DNA from: Gammaproteobacteria bacterium
GTDB taxonomy: Bacteria > Pseudomonadota > Gammaproteobacteria > UBA6429
Assembly: GCA_003232015.1 (NCBI GenBank)
Contig: QIKU01000261.1
Location: 1 to 14,893, forward strand
Length of the DNA: 14,893 bases
Direction: 5' to 3'
Position 1 is the first letter of the stretch. Each line of letters starts with the position of its first letter. Below the pieces are notes generated by a model. It was not told the origin of the DNA, did no database searches, and was given only the letters and a program-made list of their open reading frames with translations. The position numbers and the translations under genes were made by a program. Positions 1 through 7,136 of this stretch are shown here, one piece after another.

Positions 1-5
1 TTTGT

Positions 6-27
6 TTTGGTGTGCTTAAACACCAAA
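6..27. repeat. Perfect 8-bp inverted repeat (stem-loop)
   Basis: The arm TTTGGTGT at 6-13 is the exact reverse complement of ACACCAAA at 20-27, with a 6-base loop. No T-tract follows on either strand within the window, so it is not a clear terminator. It is the first of six hairpins within the first 306 bases. Confidence 0.55.
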
Positions 28-34
28 TACAGTA

Positions 35-74
35 TCAACCTCAGGCGGTGTAAACACCGCTTGTGATTGGTTGA
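35..74. repeat. Nested inverted repeat
   Basis: The outer arms TCAACC (35-40) and GGTTGA (69-74) enclose a perfect inner pair, GCGGTGT (45-51) and ACACCGC (54-60), with only two bases between the inner arms. It may be a cruciform-type site or part of a short palindromic repeat family. No protein-coding potential is seen here. Confidence 0.45.
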
Positions 75-160
75 GGAAGATGGTATCTACTCACTACTCA
101 CTAAATACAAAAAATACCCTCATTAAGGTATCGTTTTAGCCGGAATCGAGAATTTGTGTC

Positions 161-196
161 ACTGGATTCCCGCTAAAGGCATGCGGGAATGACGAA
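161..196. repeat. REP-like palindrome (ATTCCCGC / GCGGGAAT)
   Basis: ATTCCCGC at 166-173 pairs exactly with GCGGGAAT at 183-190 across a 9-base loop. It is flanked by CTGG on the left and GACGA on the right. Palindromes with this ATTCCCGC...GCGGGAATGAC core are common dispersed intergenic repeats in many proteobacteria. Membership of such a family is inferred from the motif; only one copy is visible here. Confidence 0.5.
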
Positions 197-220
197 CATT
201 TCTTATCCCGAGTTCAGGTT

Positions 221-243
221 ATTTAAGTTTTTTTTACTTAAAT
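221..243. repeat. Perfect 8-bp inverted repeat with an all-T loop
   Basis: ATTTAAGT at 221-228 is the exact reverse complement of ACTTAAAT at 236-243, and the loop between is seven T residues. The stem is weak (one G-C pair). A run of T inside the loop rather than after the stem argues against a standard terminator. Confidence 0.4.
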
Positions 244-254
244 TGATAGACGCC

Positions 255-306
255 GATCATGCTTTGCATGATCAGGCATAAGTGCGCGTACAAAGAGACG
301 CGCACT
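255..306. repeat. Two tandem stem-loops at the 3' end of the YkgJ-like gene
   Basis: GATCATGC (255-262) and GCATGATC (266-273) form a perfect 8-bp stem with a 3-base loop. Seven bases on, AGTGCGCGT (281-289) and ACGCGCACT (298-306) form a perfect 9-bp stem whose right arm covers part of the minus-strand stop codon (305-307). Read on the minus strand they follow the gene directly, but there is no U-tract after either stem. They could stabilise the mRNA 3' end or act as an atypical terminator. Confidence 0.5.
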
Positions 307-1216
307 AATCCTGAATATACTGATCAGTTGGATCTTCTTTTTTAGCAATTTCTTCGGCTAACTGTCTTTTTGCTTCAAGTATGTCTTTACGCTCTTCAAT
401 ACGATTTTCGTAAGCATTTTCTACCAGTGGAATGGTATTCTCACCAAATAAAACCTGATGCATCAACATTAAACCAAAGCTAACCAGCTTGTAGTCATCT
501 TCAAGTAATACTTTGTATTCATCTTCTGAAATAGCATACACTTTTAGAAAGTTAGGTGATTTTACAAACTCACGGAACCGATCAACATCGTAGGCCGCGG
601 TGAAGAAAAAATGGAAGCTTTGTGTGGAGGGTTTACCAATAGTGGGGCCAGAGGATTTTTTCTTTAAAATTAAACGGTAGTATTGCCAGTTAAAGTCGTC
701 ATATTCTTCCAGGCCTTGTTCTTTACGGTACGCATCAACGCTAATTTCACGATCTTCATTGTGGCCGGTACAGTGGCTTTCTTTCACCATAAAGTAATGT
801 TGCTCTTCCTTTTCGGCTTTAAAGGCACGCATGTTAAGTAAACCAACCGGGTAATAACGACAGGCAGACGGCCGATCTTCGTAAACACCACAGCCATTGT
901 CGCCATCAAGTAACAGGCAAACGGGGTCATCATCTTCGGTGCGAAGTTTAACGCCGGGTAAGCCCTGGCCATCAATTTCAAAAGGTACGGTGTGTTTTTT
1001 CAAAAACTCGGTCGAAGTCATCCCAAGGTTATCTTTAAGGCGTAATATGTCATAGGGCGTTAAAGTAATGTCGGCTTGACGGCAACAGGCATTAAAGCAA
1101 GAGATGCCTTTGTAACAGCTGAAATTAAATTTATCCTCGCCACTTAAACGTTGTGGTTGTACCGGGCTGTTATGCGGGATATTGTCAAAAGGGCCTTGTG
1201 TGTCTTCAATACTCAT
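305..1216 (-). CDS. YkgJ-family cysteine-cluster protein (putative Zn/Fe-binding)
   Basis: This 303-residue protein carries a cysteine cluster typical of the YkgJ (UPF0153) family, which is predicted to bind zinc or an iron-sulfur centre; no precise reaction is known. Visible are C34-x5-C40-x3-C44-C45, then C100, C109 and C119 in a block reading CGVYEDRPSACRYYP, and C149. The C-terminal third lacks cysteines and ends in a charged, probably helical tail. There is no signal peptide or membrane segment, so it should be cytoplasmic. I chose the ATG at 1216 (MSIEDTQ) because the longer frame begins at a TTG (1261) with no ribosome site, while an AAGAGA stretch lies about 9 bases before 1216. It stands alone, divergent from the efflux operon. 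The family assignment is fairly sure; the function is not. Confidence 0.85.
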   Translation of the reverse strand: MSIEDTQGPFDNIPHNSPVQPQRLSGEDKFNFSCYKGISCFNACCRQADITLTPYDILRLKDNLGMTSTEFLKKHTVPFEIDGQGLPGVKLRTEDDDPVCLLLDGDNGCGVYEDRPSACRYYPVGLLNMRAFKAEKEEQHYFMVKESHCTGHNEDREISVDAYRKEQGLEEYDDFNWQYYRLILKKKSSGPTIGKPSTQSFHFFFTAAYDVDRFREFVKSPNFLKVYAISEDEYKVLLEDDYKLVSFGLMLMHQVLFGENTIPLVENAYENRIEERKDILEAKRQLAEEIAKKEDPTDQYIQD

Positions 1217-1588
1217 AATTTGTGTCTCTTGCAGTTTAGCGCCAAAATGAAATAGGCCCAAATGACTTAAATTATTGGGCTTTTACTGAAAAGGAATTTT
1301 CAGGGTGGCGTATTATACCTTAAATTAAAGGGTGAGTATAAAATATAGTTGGATATTCGTAAATGTTGTCTGAATCTAAGTCATTGTTTTTATATTCGTT
1401 TTGGCAGTTAATGAATATAGCAGGGTGTCGAGCGGCAGGCGAATGTGGCACAGAAGGGTCTATGTAAGCGGCTGTATGACACGAGGATGTACCCCGAGTT
1501 CATAATTAATAACATTAAAAAACACCATGTCTTTAGCGCGCCACAAGTTTAGATAGCGATTGTTGTCCGTTGCTAATTAGTTTGCATT
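1217..1588. other. Non-coding gap between divergent genes
   Basis: No convincing gene is seen. For the minus-strand gene there is a TATAAT-like -10 (plus-strand ATTATA at 1312-1317) without a good -35. Two stem-loops would lie in its leader: GCCCAA (1256-1261) with TTGGGC (1275-1280), and CTGAAAA (1286-1292) with TTTTCAG (1297-1303). For the plus-strand operon, TTGTCC (1563-1568) with CATTAT (1585-1590), or TTTGCA (1581-1586) with TATAAA (1603-1608), each with a 16-base spacer, are weak promoter candidates. The stretch 1350-1560 shows nothing I can name. Confidence 0.4.
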
Positions 1589-2041
1589 ATGCGGCGGCGC
1601 TGTATAAACTTTTGCGTTATGAGAAGGCAGCATAACAATATTCCCAGCTATTTGCTGATCGCATGCCTGGGTTTTGCGCTATTACTTGGGCAAGCGTCCA
1701 GGTTGCATATGCATGTTCAAGATGAAAGTGCCTCAGCTACCCATAGCGGGCACAGCATTGCGTTGCACCCTGCCTATTCGCAGCAGGACACAATGTACGA
1801 TGCTCAATATCAAAATAGCAACGAACGCCCTGCCGAAATTGAAGTGAGTTCTGGTAGTCTGGTAAAAAAAGTCGAATCGTTTAATTCATTTATTTTATTG
1901 TTTACATTTATATGTATTAGTTTATACATTCTGTCTTTATCCCTGTTTCGTAAAAAATGGATTTTTAGAATAGAACGCCCCTCACTCTACTACTTACTTT
2001 ATCCACCTCTCCGCGCCCCTCCTCGCATCGCCATAATTTAA
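1589..2041 (+). CDS. Small two-helix membrane protein leading the efflux operon (unknown function)
   Basis: I do not recognise a named family. The 150 residues show a first hydrophobic segment at about 20-36 that could be a signal anchor, and a mostly hydrophilic segment (37-100) with H40, M41, H42, H52, H55, H60 and M69. A second helix follows at about 101-119, then a basic tail with a proline-rich PPLRAPP motif at 139-145. A periplasmic loop rich in His and Met, at the head of a metal-type RND operon, suggests metal binding or sensing, loosely like the small CzcI or CnrX-type accessory proteins; this is inference. The start is uncertain. Neither the ATG at 1589 nor that at 1619 (MRRQHNN) has a clear ribosome site, and the shorter form looks more like a signal sequence and would fit a promoter -10 at 1585-1590. 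The gene is 147 bases upstream of the outer-membrane factor. Confidence 0.6.
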   Translation: MRRRCINFCVMRRQHNNIPSYLLIACLGFALLLGQASRLHMHVQDESASATHSGHSIALHPAYSQQDTMYDAQYQNSNERPAEIEVSSGSLVKKVESFNSFILLFTFICISLYILSLSLFRKKWIFRIERPSLYYLLYPPLRAPPRIAII

Positions 2042-2046
2042 TTTCT

Positions 2047-2063
2047 GTCGCATTACATGCGAC
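2047..2063 (+). repeat. Stem-loop between the leader gene and the outer-membrane factor
   Basis: GTCGCAT (2047-2053) and ATGCGAC (2057-2063) form a perfect 7-bp stem with a 3-base loop, six bases after the stop of the small membrane protein. It is followed by TGTTATT, a poor U-tract. It may be a leaky terminator or an mRNA-processing hairpin that sets the ratio of leader gene to pump genes; that role is inferred. Confidence 0.4.
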
Positions 2064-2188
2064 TGTTATTGATAAAAATTTACACACCAAAAAAGTTGCT
2101 CCTTTGGTTGTTGTATTTTCGTATCACGAACAAATTTATTTACGGCATTTAAAACAGTAATCAAAAAACCTGTTCACTATAAATTGAG

Positions 2189-3493
2189 ATGGATGATTTT
2201 ATGACTAAGATATTAATACCTTCATTGTTAAGTGTTGCTCTGGCTGCTTCATTGTTAACATTGGCACCACTAACATTAGCGTCACCTGAGTCACGTTGGA
2301 CACTGGGCGCCAGTATTCAGCGTGCACTGGAAGTGGCACCGGAAATAAAAGCAGCTGATGCGGCAATAGGCAAACAGCAGGGCAAGCTGGAACAAGCTAG
2401 CGCATGGCCGAACCCCAGTGTGAGTATTCAAGTGGATGAAACGCTAGGACTGGAATCTTCCAGTGGCGGCTATAATGTTACCCAGTTAGAAATTTCACAA
2501 CCCATACCGATGGGACGATTAAAGCACCAACGTACACAGGCTGAAGCCGAGGTTGCCAGTGTGCAGGCTTTATTCCGTCAGCAGCGTTTGACGCTGGAAT
2601 ATAAGGTGGCGCAGCGCCTGCATATTTTGCAGTTTGCTCAGGCCAAATTGCAACTGGCAAAAAAACGATTACAACAAGCGCATCGTTTTCAACATACCGG
2701 AAGTAATCATGATCCGCTTATTCGCTATCTTACTCCGCTGGAAACGATGCGTTTGAATATTATATTGCAGTCAGCAAAACAAACTGCGGATATGGCCGAA
2801 GGTCGATTTGATGAGGCGGCCGCAAGTTTTAAATCTTTATTGCAGTTACCCCTTGAAAACAACATAGCATTGGTGGCTCTTACACCAGTGACAGCTATTG
2901 AAAGCTTCAGTGAGATGGAAAAGAGCATGCAACAGCATCCGTCACTGCAAGCCTATAAACAGGCTGTTGCAGCTTCACAGGCGGGGGTTGCGGTTGCACG
3001 CGCACAGCGTTTTTCTGATCCAACCTTAAGTTTGTTTCGCACTGAAGAATATATTGCTAATCGTCGCCAACAGAGTACCGGTGTGATGCTGAGCATACAG
3101 GTTCCGTTATGGAATAAAAATAATGGTCGGGTTACTCAGGCGCGCTACGCCGTGCATCAGGCGCAAGCGGAGCTAAAGATTAAGCAACGCAATTTACGGA
3201 CGCAACTATATAGAAGTCATTTGCACCTTGGTCATCTGATTGCACAGGCTGAGCATTACCGCAAAGAACTTTTAAAACCGGCACAGCATGTGTTTAGTTT
3301 AACGCGCAAAGGATTTAATGCCGGTGAGTTAAATATTCTTACCCTTATTGATGCCAATAATACCTATTTTGATGTGCGGGCGCGTTACCTTGAATTATTA
3401 CAGCAAGCCTGGCTTGAGCTTGCCAGGGTGCGACTGTCGGCAGGCACATCGTTACAGGATAAGAGCGTCGTTAATATGAGTGAGGTTAAATAA
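2189..3493 (+). CDS. TolC-family outer-membrane efflux protein (CzcC/CusC-like)
   Basis: This 434-residue protein is the outer-membrane channel of a tripartite efflux pump, which would carry substrate from the periplasm to the outside. The N-terminus is a signal peptide (hydrophobic from about 8 to 31, ending in a likely cleavage site near LTLAS). Two Outer-membrane Efflux Protein repeats follow, about 40-240 and 245-425. They are rich in Ala, Gln and Leu with heptad-like spacing, as expected for the long helices of the TolC barrel. The length matches the compact CzcC group. Residues after 300 (VPLWNKNNGRV) fit the conserved start of the second repeat's beta region. An alternative ATG lies at 2201 (MTKILIP) and gives a more usual signal peptide. 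The next gene starts 2 bases after the stop, and its ribosome site sits inside this reading frame. No cysteine follows the signal region, so it is probably not a lipoprotein. Confidence 0.9.
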   Translation: MDDFMTKILIPSLLSVALAASLLTLAPLTLASPESRWTLGASIQRALEVAPEIKAADAAIGKQQGKLEQASAWPNPSVSIQVDETLGLESSSGGYNVTQLEISQPIPMGRLKHQRTQAEAEVASVQALFRQQRLTLEYKVAQRLHILQFAQAKLQLAKKRLQQAHRFQHTGSNHDPLIRYLTPLETMRLNIILQSAKQTADMAEGRFDEAAASFKSLLQLPLENNIALVALTPVTAIESFSEMEKSMQQHPSLQAYKQAVAASQAGVAVARAQRFSDPTLSLFRTEEYIANRRQQSTGVMLSIQVPLWNKNNGRVTQARYAVHQAQAELKIKQRNLRTQLYRSHLHLGHLIAQAEHYRKELLKPAQHVFSLTRKGFNAGELNILTLIDANNTYFDVRARYLELLQQAWLELARVRLSAGTSLQDKSVVNMSEVK

Positions 3494-3495
3494 TC

Positions 3496-6400
3496 ATGAT
3501 TGCCAGTTTAATACGTTTTTCATTAATCCAGCGGCTGATGATGTTATTGCTTGCAACGGCTTTGTCAGTGGGTGGTGTGTGGGCATTCAAGACTTTACCT
3601 ATTGATGCTTTCCCGGATATTTCAGCGCCACAGGTGCAAATTATTGTAAAAGCACCAGGGTTGTCACCGACTGAGGTGGAAAGTCGAATTACCTTTCCCA
3701 TTGAAATGGAAATGCAGGGTTTGCCGCGGCAAAAGGTACTACGTTCGGTGACCAAGTATGCTTTGAGTATTATTAAAATTGACTTTGAGGATGGCACCGA
3801 TATTTACTGGGCGCGTAACCAGGTGAATGAACGTCTTGGTCAGGTATGGAATGATTTACCTGAAGGTGTCGATGGTGGCCTTGCACCGGTGACTACACCG
3901 TTGGGTGAAATGTATATGTACCGTATCGAAGGCGAGGGCTATAGCAACAGCGAGCTGCGTGCTATTCAGGACTGGGTGATACGTCCACGTTTACGCACGG
4001 TTAAAGGTGTGGCCGATGTGAATTCACTGGGTGGTGAAGTGCGCGCCTTTGAAGTAATGCCAAACCCGGATGCACTGGTAAAATATGGTCTGGGTATGGA
4101 TGATTTATTTAAGGCGTTGCAGGAAAATAACCGCAATGCCGGTGGTGACCGTATTGAGCGTGGTGAGAAAATGTTACTGGTACGTACCCGGGGTCTGTTA
4201 CGTAATGAAGCAGACATTCGTGGTATCACCGTGGCAACGCGTAATGGTGTGCCTATCCAGATTGGAAAGCTGGCAACAGTTCGCATTGGCTCGTTAACCC
4301 GTTACGGTGCGGTGACAGCGGATGGTGAAGGTGAAGTGGTAACTGGTTTAGTTTTATCGCGCAAGGGAGCCAATAGTCGCAGTACCGTGGAGGGTGTTAA
4401 GCGTGAACTGGAAGCCCTCAAACCAACCTTGCCCGAGGGGATTAAAATTATTCCTTTTTATGATCGAAGTGAGCTGGTGACAGCAGCCGTCTGGACGGTG
4501 GAAAAAGTACTGGGTGAAGCGGTGCTACTGGTGTTACTGGTATTGATTGTTATGCTGGGTAATCTGCGGGCGGCATTAACCGTGGCGCTGGTTTTACCGC
4601 TGGCGGTTTTGTTTACCTTTATTATGATGCGTTTAACGGGGGTATCGGCTAACTTGATGTCACTGGGGGGGATAGCCATTGCGATTGGTATTCTGGTCGA
4701 TGCTGCGGTGGTGGTGGTGGAAAATATTCATACCCAGTTAAGCAAAGCCCCTAAAGGCGTTAATCGGTTGCATTTAATTTATCGTGCGGTGCTGGAAGTG
4801 GCGACGCCGGTGATCAGCGGGGTACTGATTATTATCGTGGTGTTCCTGCCGATATTCAGCTTAACCGGGCTGGAAGGCAAAATGTTTACCCCGTTGGCAG
4901 TCACGATTTCTTTTGCACTGATGGGTTCGCTGATTTTATCATTAACGGTTATTCCGGTGCTGGCGAGTTTATTAATGAAAGCTGGCGACGATAAAAAGAG
5001 CTCAGATAAAAGCAACCCGGAGAAAGAAGAGTGGTTATTGCGCCACCTGAAAAATCTTTATCGCCCGGTAGTAAGTTGGGCTTTGCGTTTTCGTTCTATC
5101 CCTATCAGTATTGCGTTGCTGGCATTGGCTGGCACCATTGCACTGTTCCCGCATATTGGTAAAGAGTTTATGCCGCTGATGGACGAAGGTTCAACGGTTA
5201 TTATTGTTGAAAAAGAATCTGACATATCGTTGCGGCACTCACTGGAGCGGGATGCGCCTATTCAAAAAGCGTTTATGGAAATTCCTGAAGTGACCGGGGT
5301 GGTGTCGCGCACCGGTGCTGATGAGTTACGTATGGATCCGATGGGGTTATATCAAACCGATAATTTTATTATTACCCGCCCGCGTGACGAATGGACAATC
5401 GATCAAGCGACATTATTAGAAAAGTTGCGCGAAAAACTGGATCGTTTTGAAGGTATTGATATCGCCTTTACCCAGCCGATTGATATGCGTGTTTCGGAAA
5501 TGTTAACCGGTGTACGTGCTGCGATGGCAATTAAACTTTATGGTGACGACCTGAAAGTACTGGAAACCATCTCAACACAAATTGAAACACTGGTAAATAA
5601 AACAGTGGGCGCGGTGGACGTGTTTCGTGGCCGGTTGTCAGGGCAGACTTATTTGCAGGTTGATATAAGTCCAGCTGCTATTGCACGCTACGGTATTAAT
5701 ATAGAAGATATTAATACGCTGATCGAAATGGCCGTTGCCGGTCAGGTTGCGACGGAAATTATTGAAGATAATCGCCGTACCAGCATTTTGTTACGCTACC
5801 CGCAAGCCGCGCGTACTTCAGTGAAAGATATCAAGGCTTTGCTGGTTGAAACGCCGCGTGGCGCTAAAGTGCCGATACGTTTACTGGCGCATGTGCATGA
5901 AGTCGATGGCCCGGTTGAAATTGCCCGTGAGTCGGCTAAACGTCAGGTGGTGGTGCAGGCCAATGTGGAAGGGCGTGACGTGGTGAGTTTTGTTGAAGAA
6001 GTGCAGCGCAGCATTGAAACCAATATCAAATTACCTTCCGGATATTACGTGACTTTTGGTGGTCAGTTTGAAAACCAGCAACGTGCGGCTAAACGACTGG
6101 GCGTGGTGGTGCCCATTGCTATCGCGCTCATTTTCCTGATGTTATTTGTAACCTTCCGTTCATTGTCTCAGGCCGGGCTTATTCTTCTGAATATTCCATT
6201 CGCGATGATTGGCGGGGTAGTCAGCCTGTATTTATCCGGGTTGTATCTATCTGTGCCTGCCTCGGTTGGTTTTATCACCTTGTTTGGTGTCGCGGTACTT
6301 AACGGCGTGGTGATGGTGAGCTTCTTTAATCAGTTACGTGAAGCCGGATGCAGTATTTTACAGGCGGTACAGGAAGGTGCGGAGCGACGTCTGCGTCCAG

Positions 6401-6621
6401 TATTGATGACTGCATTGATCGCCAGCCTGGGGCTGGTTCCGTTACTGGCAGCAACCGGGCCAGGCTCGGAGTTGCAACGACCATTAGCCGTGGTTGTTAT
6501 AGGCGGCTTGTTCACATCAACCTTATTAACCTTGATTTTGCTACCAACACTCTATGCCTGGCTGGAAACCTTTACCCTGCGTAAATCAGGTGTGGCGGCA
6601 GAGAAGGAGAAAAACGTATGA
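3496..6621 (+). CDS. RND heavy-metal efflux permease (CzcA/CusA family, HME)
   Basis: This inner-membrane proton antiporter should drive substrate export through the outer-membrane factor. Its 1041 residues are full length for the HME-RND family: helix 1 near 14-30, periplasmic porter regions about 35-335 and 555-865, membrane bundles about 338-495 and 870-1025. The IDAFPDISAPQVQI block (36-49) is diagnostic of the family. Helix 4 reads GGIAIAIGILVDAAVVVVEN (391-410), with proton-relay candidates D402 and E409. That wording resembles monovalent-metal CusA pumps rather than the DFG...VDGAVV of CzcA. However, positions that I align to the three CusA copper-binding methionines appear as I570, E668 and I734, and the TGVRAAMAIKLYGDD block (671-685) looks CzcA-like. 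The substrate is therefore open; a divalent metal or something else is possible. GAGGT at 3482-3486 is its ribosome site. No adaptor gene accompanies it. Confidence 0.93.
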   Translation: MIASLIRFSLIQRLMMLLLATALSVGGVWAFKTLPIDAFPDISAPQVQIIVKAPGLSPTEVESRITFPIEMEMQGLPRQKVLRSVTKYALSIIKIDFEDGTDIYWARNQVNERLGQVWNDLPEGVDGGLAPVTTPLGEMYMYRIEGEGYSNSELRAIQDWVIRPRLRTVKGVADVNSLGGEVRAFEVMPNPDALVKYGLGMDDLFKALQENNRNAGGDRIERGEKMLLVRTRGLLRNEADIRGITVATRNGVPIQIGKLATVRIGSLTRYGAVTADGEGEVVTGLVLSRKGANSRSTVEGVKRELEALKPTLPEGIKIIPFYDRSELVTAAVWTVEKVLGEAVLLVLLVLIVMLGNLRAALTVALVLPLAVLFTFIMMRLTGVSANLMSLGGIAIAIGILVDAAVVVVENIHTQLSKAPKGVNRLHLIYRAVLEVATPVISGVLIIIVVFLPIFSLTGLEGKMFTPLAVTISFALMGSLILSLTVIPVLASLLMKAGDDKKSSDKSNPEKEEWLLRHLKNLYRPVVSWALRFRSIPISIALLALAGTIALFPHIGKEFMPLMDEGSTVIIVEKESDISLRHSLERDAPIQKAFMEIPEVTGVVSRTGADELRMDPMGLYQTDNFIITRPRDEWTIDQATLLEKLREKLDRFEGIDIAFTQPIDMRVSEMLTGVRAAMAIKLYGDDLKVLETISTQIETLVNKTVGAVDVFRGRLSGQTYLQVDISPAAIARYGINIEDINTLIEMAVAGQVATEIIEDNRRTSILLRYPQAARTSVKDIKALLVETPRGAKVPIRLLAHVHEVDGPVEIARESAKRQVVVQANVEGRDVVSFVEEVQRSIETNIKLPSGYYVTFGGQFENQQRAAKRLGVVVPIAIALIFLMLFVTFRSLSQAGLILLNIPFAMIGGVVSLYLSGLYLSVPASVGFITLFGVAVLNGVVMVSFFNQLREAGCSILQAVQEGAERRLRPVLMTALIASLGLVPLLAATGPGSELQRPLAVVVIGGLFTSTLLTLILLPTLYAWLETFTLRKSGVAAEKEKNV

Positions 6622-6926
6622 AACATTTAATCCTTATTATTCACTCTAGCGTGCAACAGGCGCTGGCTGATCAGTTACGTAGCCTGGAACAGGTTTCTGG
6701 GTTTACCTTTTGCAAGGTGGAAGGGCATGGTGTGCAGGTCGAAAATGATCCTTTTCTTTCTGCAAGAGATAAAGTGGTGGGGTATACGCCACGGGTACGA
6801 GTGGACATTATGCTTGAAGATGGTGATGTCGATAGGGTGCTTGACACTATACGTAGCAAAACTCAGGGTCTCGCGGGACGGTGCATTTATTGGGTTACCG
6901 CTGTGGAGAAAAATGGGCATTTGTAG
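6618..6926 (+). CDS. DUF3240 family PII-like protein, coupled to the RND pump
   Basis: This 102-residue cytoplasmic protein matches DUF3240, a family often found next to heavy-metal RND pumps and reported to have a ferredoxin-like, PII-like fold. Visible are an opening strand (KHLILIIHS), an amphipathic helix (11-22), a GHG turn (36-38), the strand PRVRVDIML (58-66), a second helix (70-81) and a last strand (about 88-95), giving beta-alpha-beta-beta-alpha-beta order. Its ATG overlaps the permease stop by 4 bases (ATGA), with a very good ribosome site (GAAGGAG at 6602-6608), so the two are translationally coupled. A regulatory or metal-sensing role on the pump is inferred from position and fold; no ligand is known to me. 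C32 and H37 are possible metal ligands. It is the last gene before the 6961 terminator. Confidence 0.85.
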   Translation: MKHLILIIHSSVQQALADQLRSLEQVSGFTFCKVEGHGVQVENDPFLSARDKVVGYTPRVRVDIMLEDGDVDRVLDTIRSKTQGLAGRCIYWVTAVEKNGHL

Positions 6927-6960
6927 CGAAAGTAGCTATTTGTTGATGTTGTAATTACAG

Positions 6961-6990
6961 AGTTGCCCGGATAGTGTCCGGGCAACTTTG
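6961..6990 (+). terminator. Intrinsic terminator of the efflux operon
   Basis: AGTTGCCCGGA (6961-6971) and TCCGGGCAACT (6977-6987) form a perfect 11-bp GC-rich stem with a 5-base loop, 34 bases after the DUF3240 stop. Only three T residues follow the start of the tail (CTTTG), so the U-tract is short, but stem strength and position support termination. On the other strand it could also stop the convergent Prx5-Grx transcript. Confidence 0.7.
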
Positions 6991-7004
6991 CAATCAATTA
7001 TATA

Positions 7005-7034
7005 TCGTCAACGGGGTATGTACCCCGCTGACGA
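7005..7034. repeat. Large palindrome in the convergent gap
   Basis: TCGTCA (7005-7010) pairs with TGACGA (7029-7034), and CGGGGTA (7012-7018) with TACCCCG (7021-7027). One A/C mismatch separates the two blocks, and two bases lie at the centre. No T-tract follows on either strand, so a terminator role is doubtful. It abuts the next palindrome directly. Confidence 0.6.
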
Positions 7035-7066
7035 CCAAAGGGGAGAGCACCGCTTCTCCCCTTTGG
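7035..7066. repeat. Perfect 12-bp stem-loop in the convergent gap
   Basis: CCAAAGGGGAGA (7035-7046) is the exact reverse complement of TCTCCCCTTTGG (7055-7066), with an 8-base loop. It starts at the base after the preceding palindrome. Neither side carries a U-tract. A weaker pairing downstream (TTGTGC with GCGCAA near 7078-7095, inside CCCC/GGGG) may extend the structure. It could be a composite repeat element or a 3' processing or barrier structure. Confidence 0.6.
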
Positions 7067-7136
7067 AAACCCCACGATTTTGTGCCCGGCGCAAGCGGAC
7101 GGGGAAACTAGATTATACTGCGCTGCTGAAATATTC

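Noticed and set aside
1..306. CRISPR array
   Set aside because: The hairpins differ in sequence and spacing; there is no direct repeat with regular spacers and no cas gene.
784..981. Short ORFs inside larger genes, such as this one in the YkgJ-like gene and others within the permease, sat, kinase and regulator genes
   Set aside because: They lie wholly within well-supported genes in other frames, have no ribosome site or recognisable domain, and have low-complexity compositions typical of shadow frames.
1425..1482. GTGTC / GACAC pairing as a structured RNA
   Set aside because: The stem is 5 bp with a 48-base loop and no stable inner structure was found.
1487..1496. ATGTACCCCG shared with 7018-7027 as a dispersed repeat
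   Set aside because: Only 10 bases are shared, and the palindrome around the second copy is absent at the first, so chance is a fair explanation.
2070..2188. Remnant of an adaptor gene before the outer-membrane factor
   Set aside because: The 119-base stretch has no open frame or adaptor-like coding pattern in any frame that I could read.
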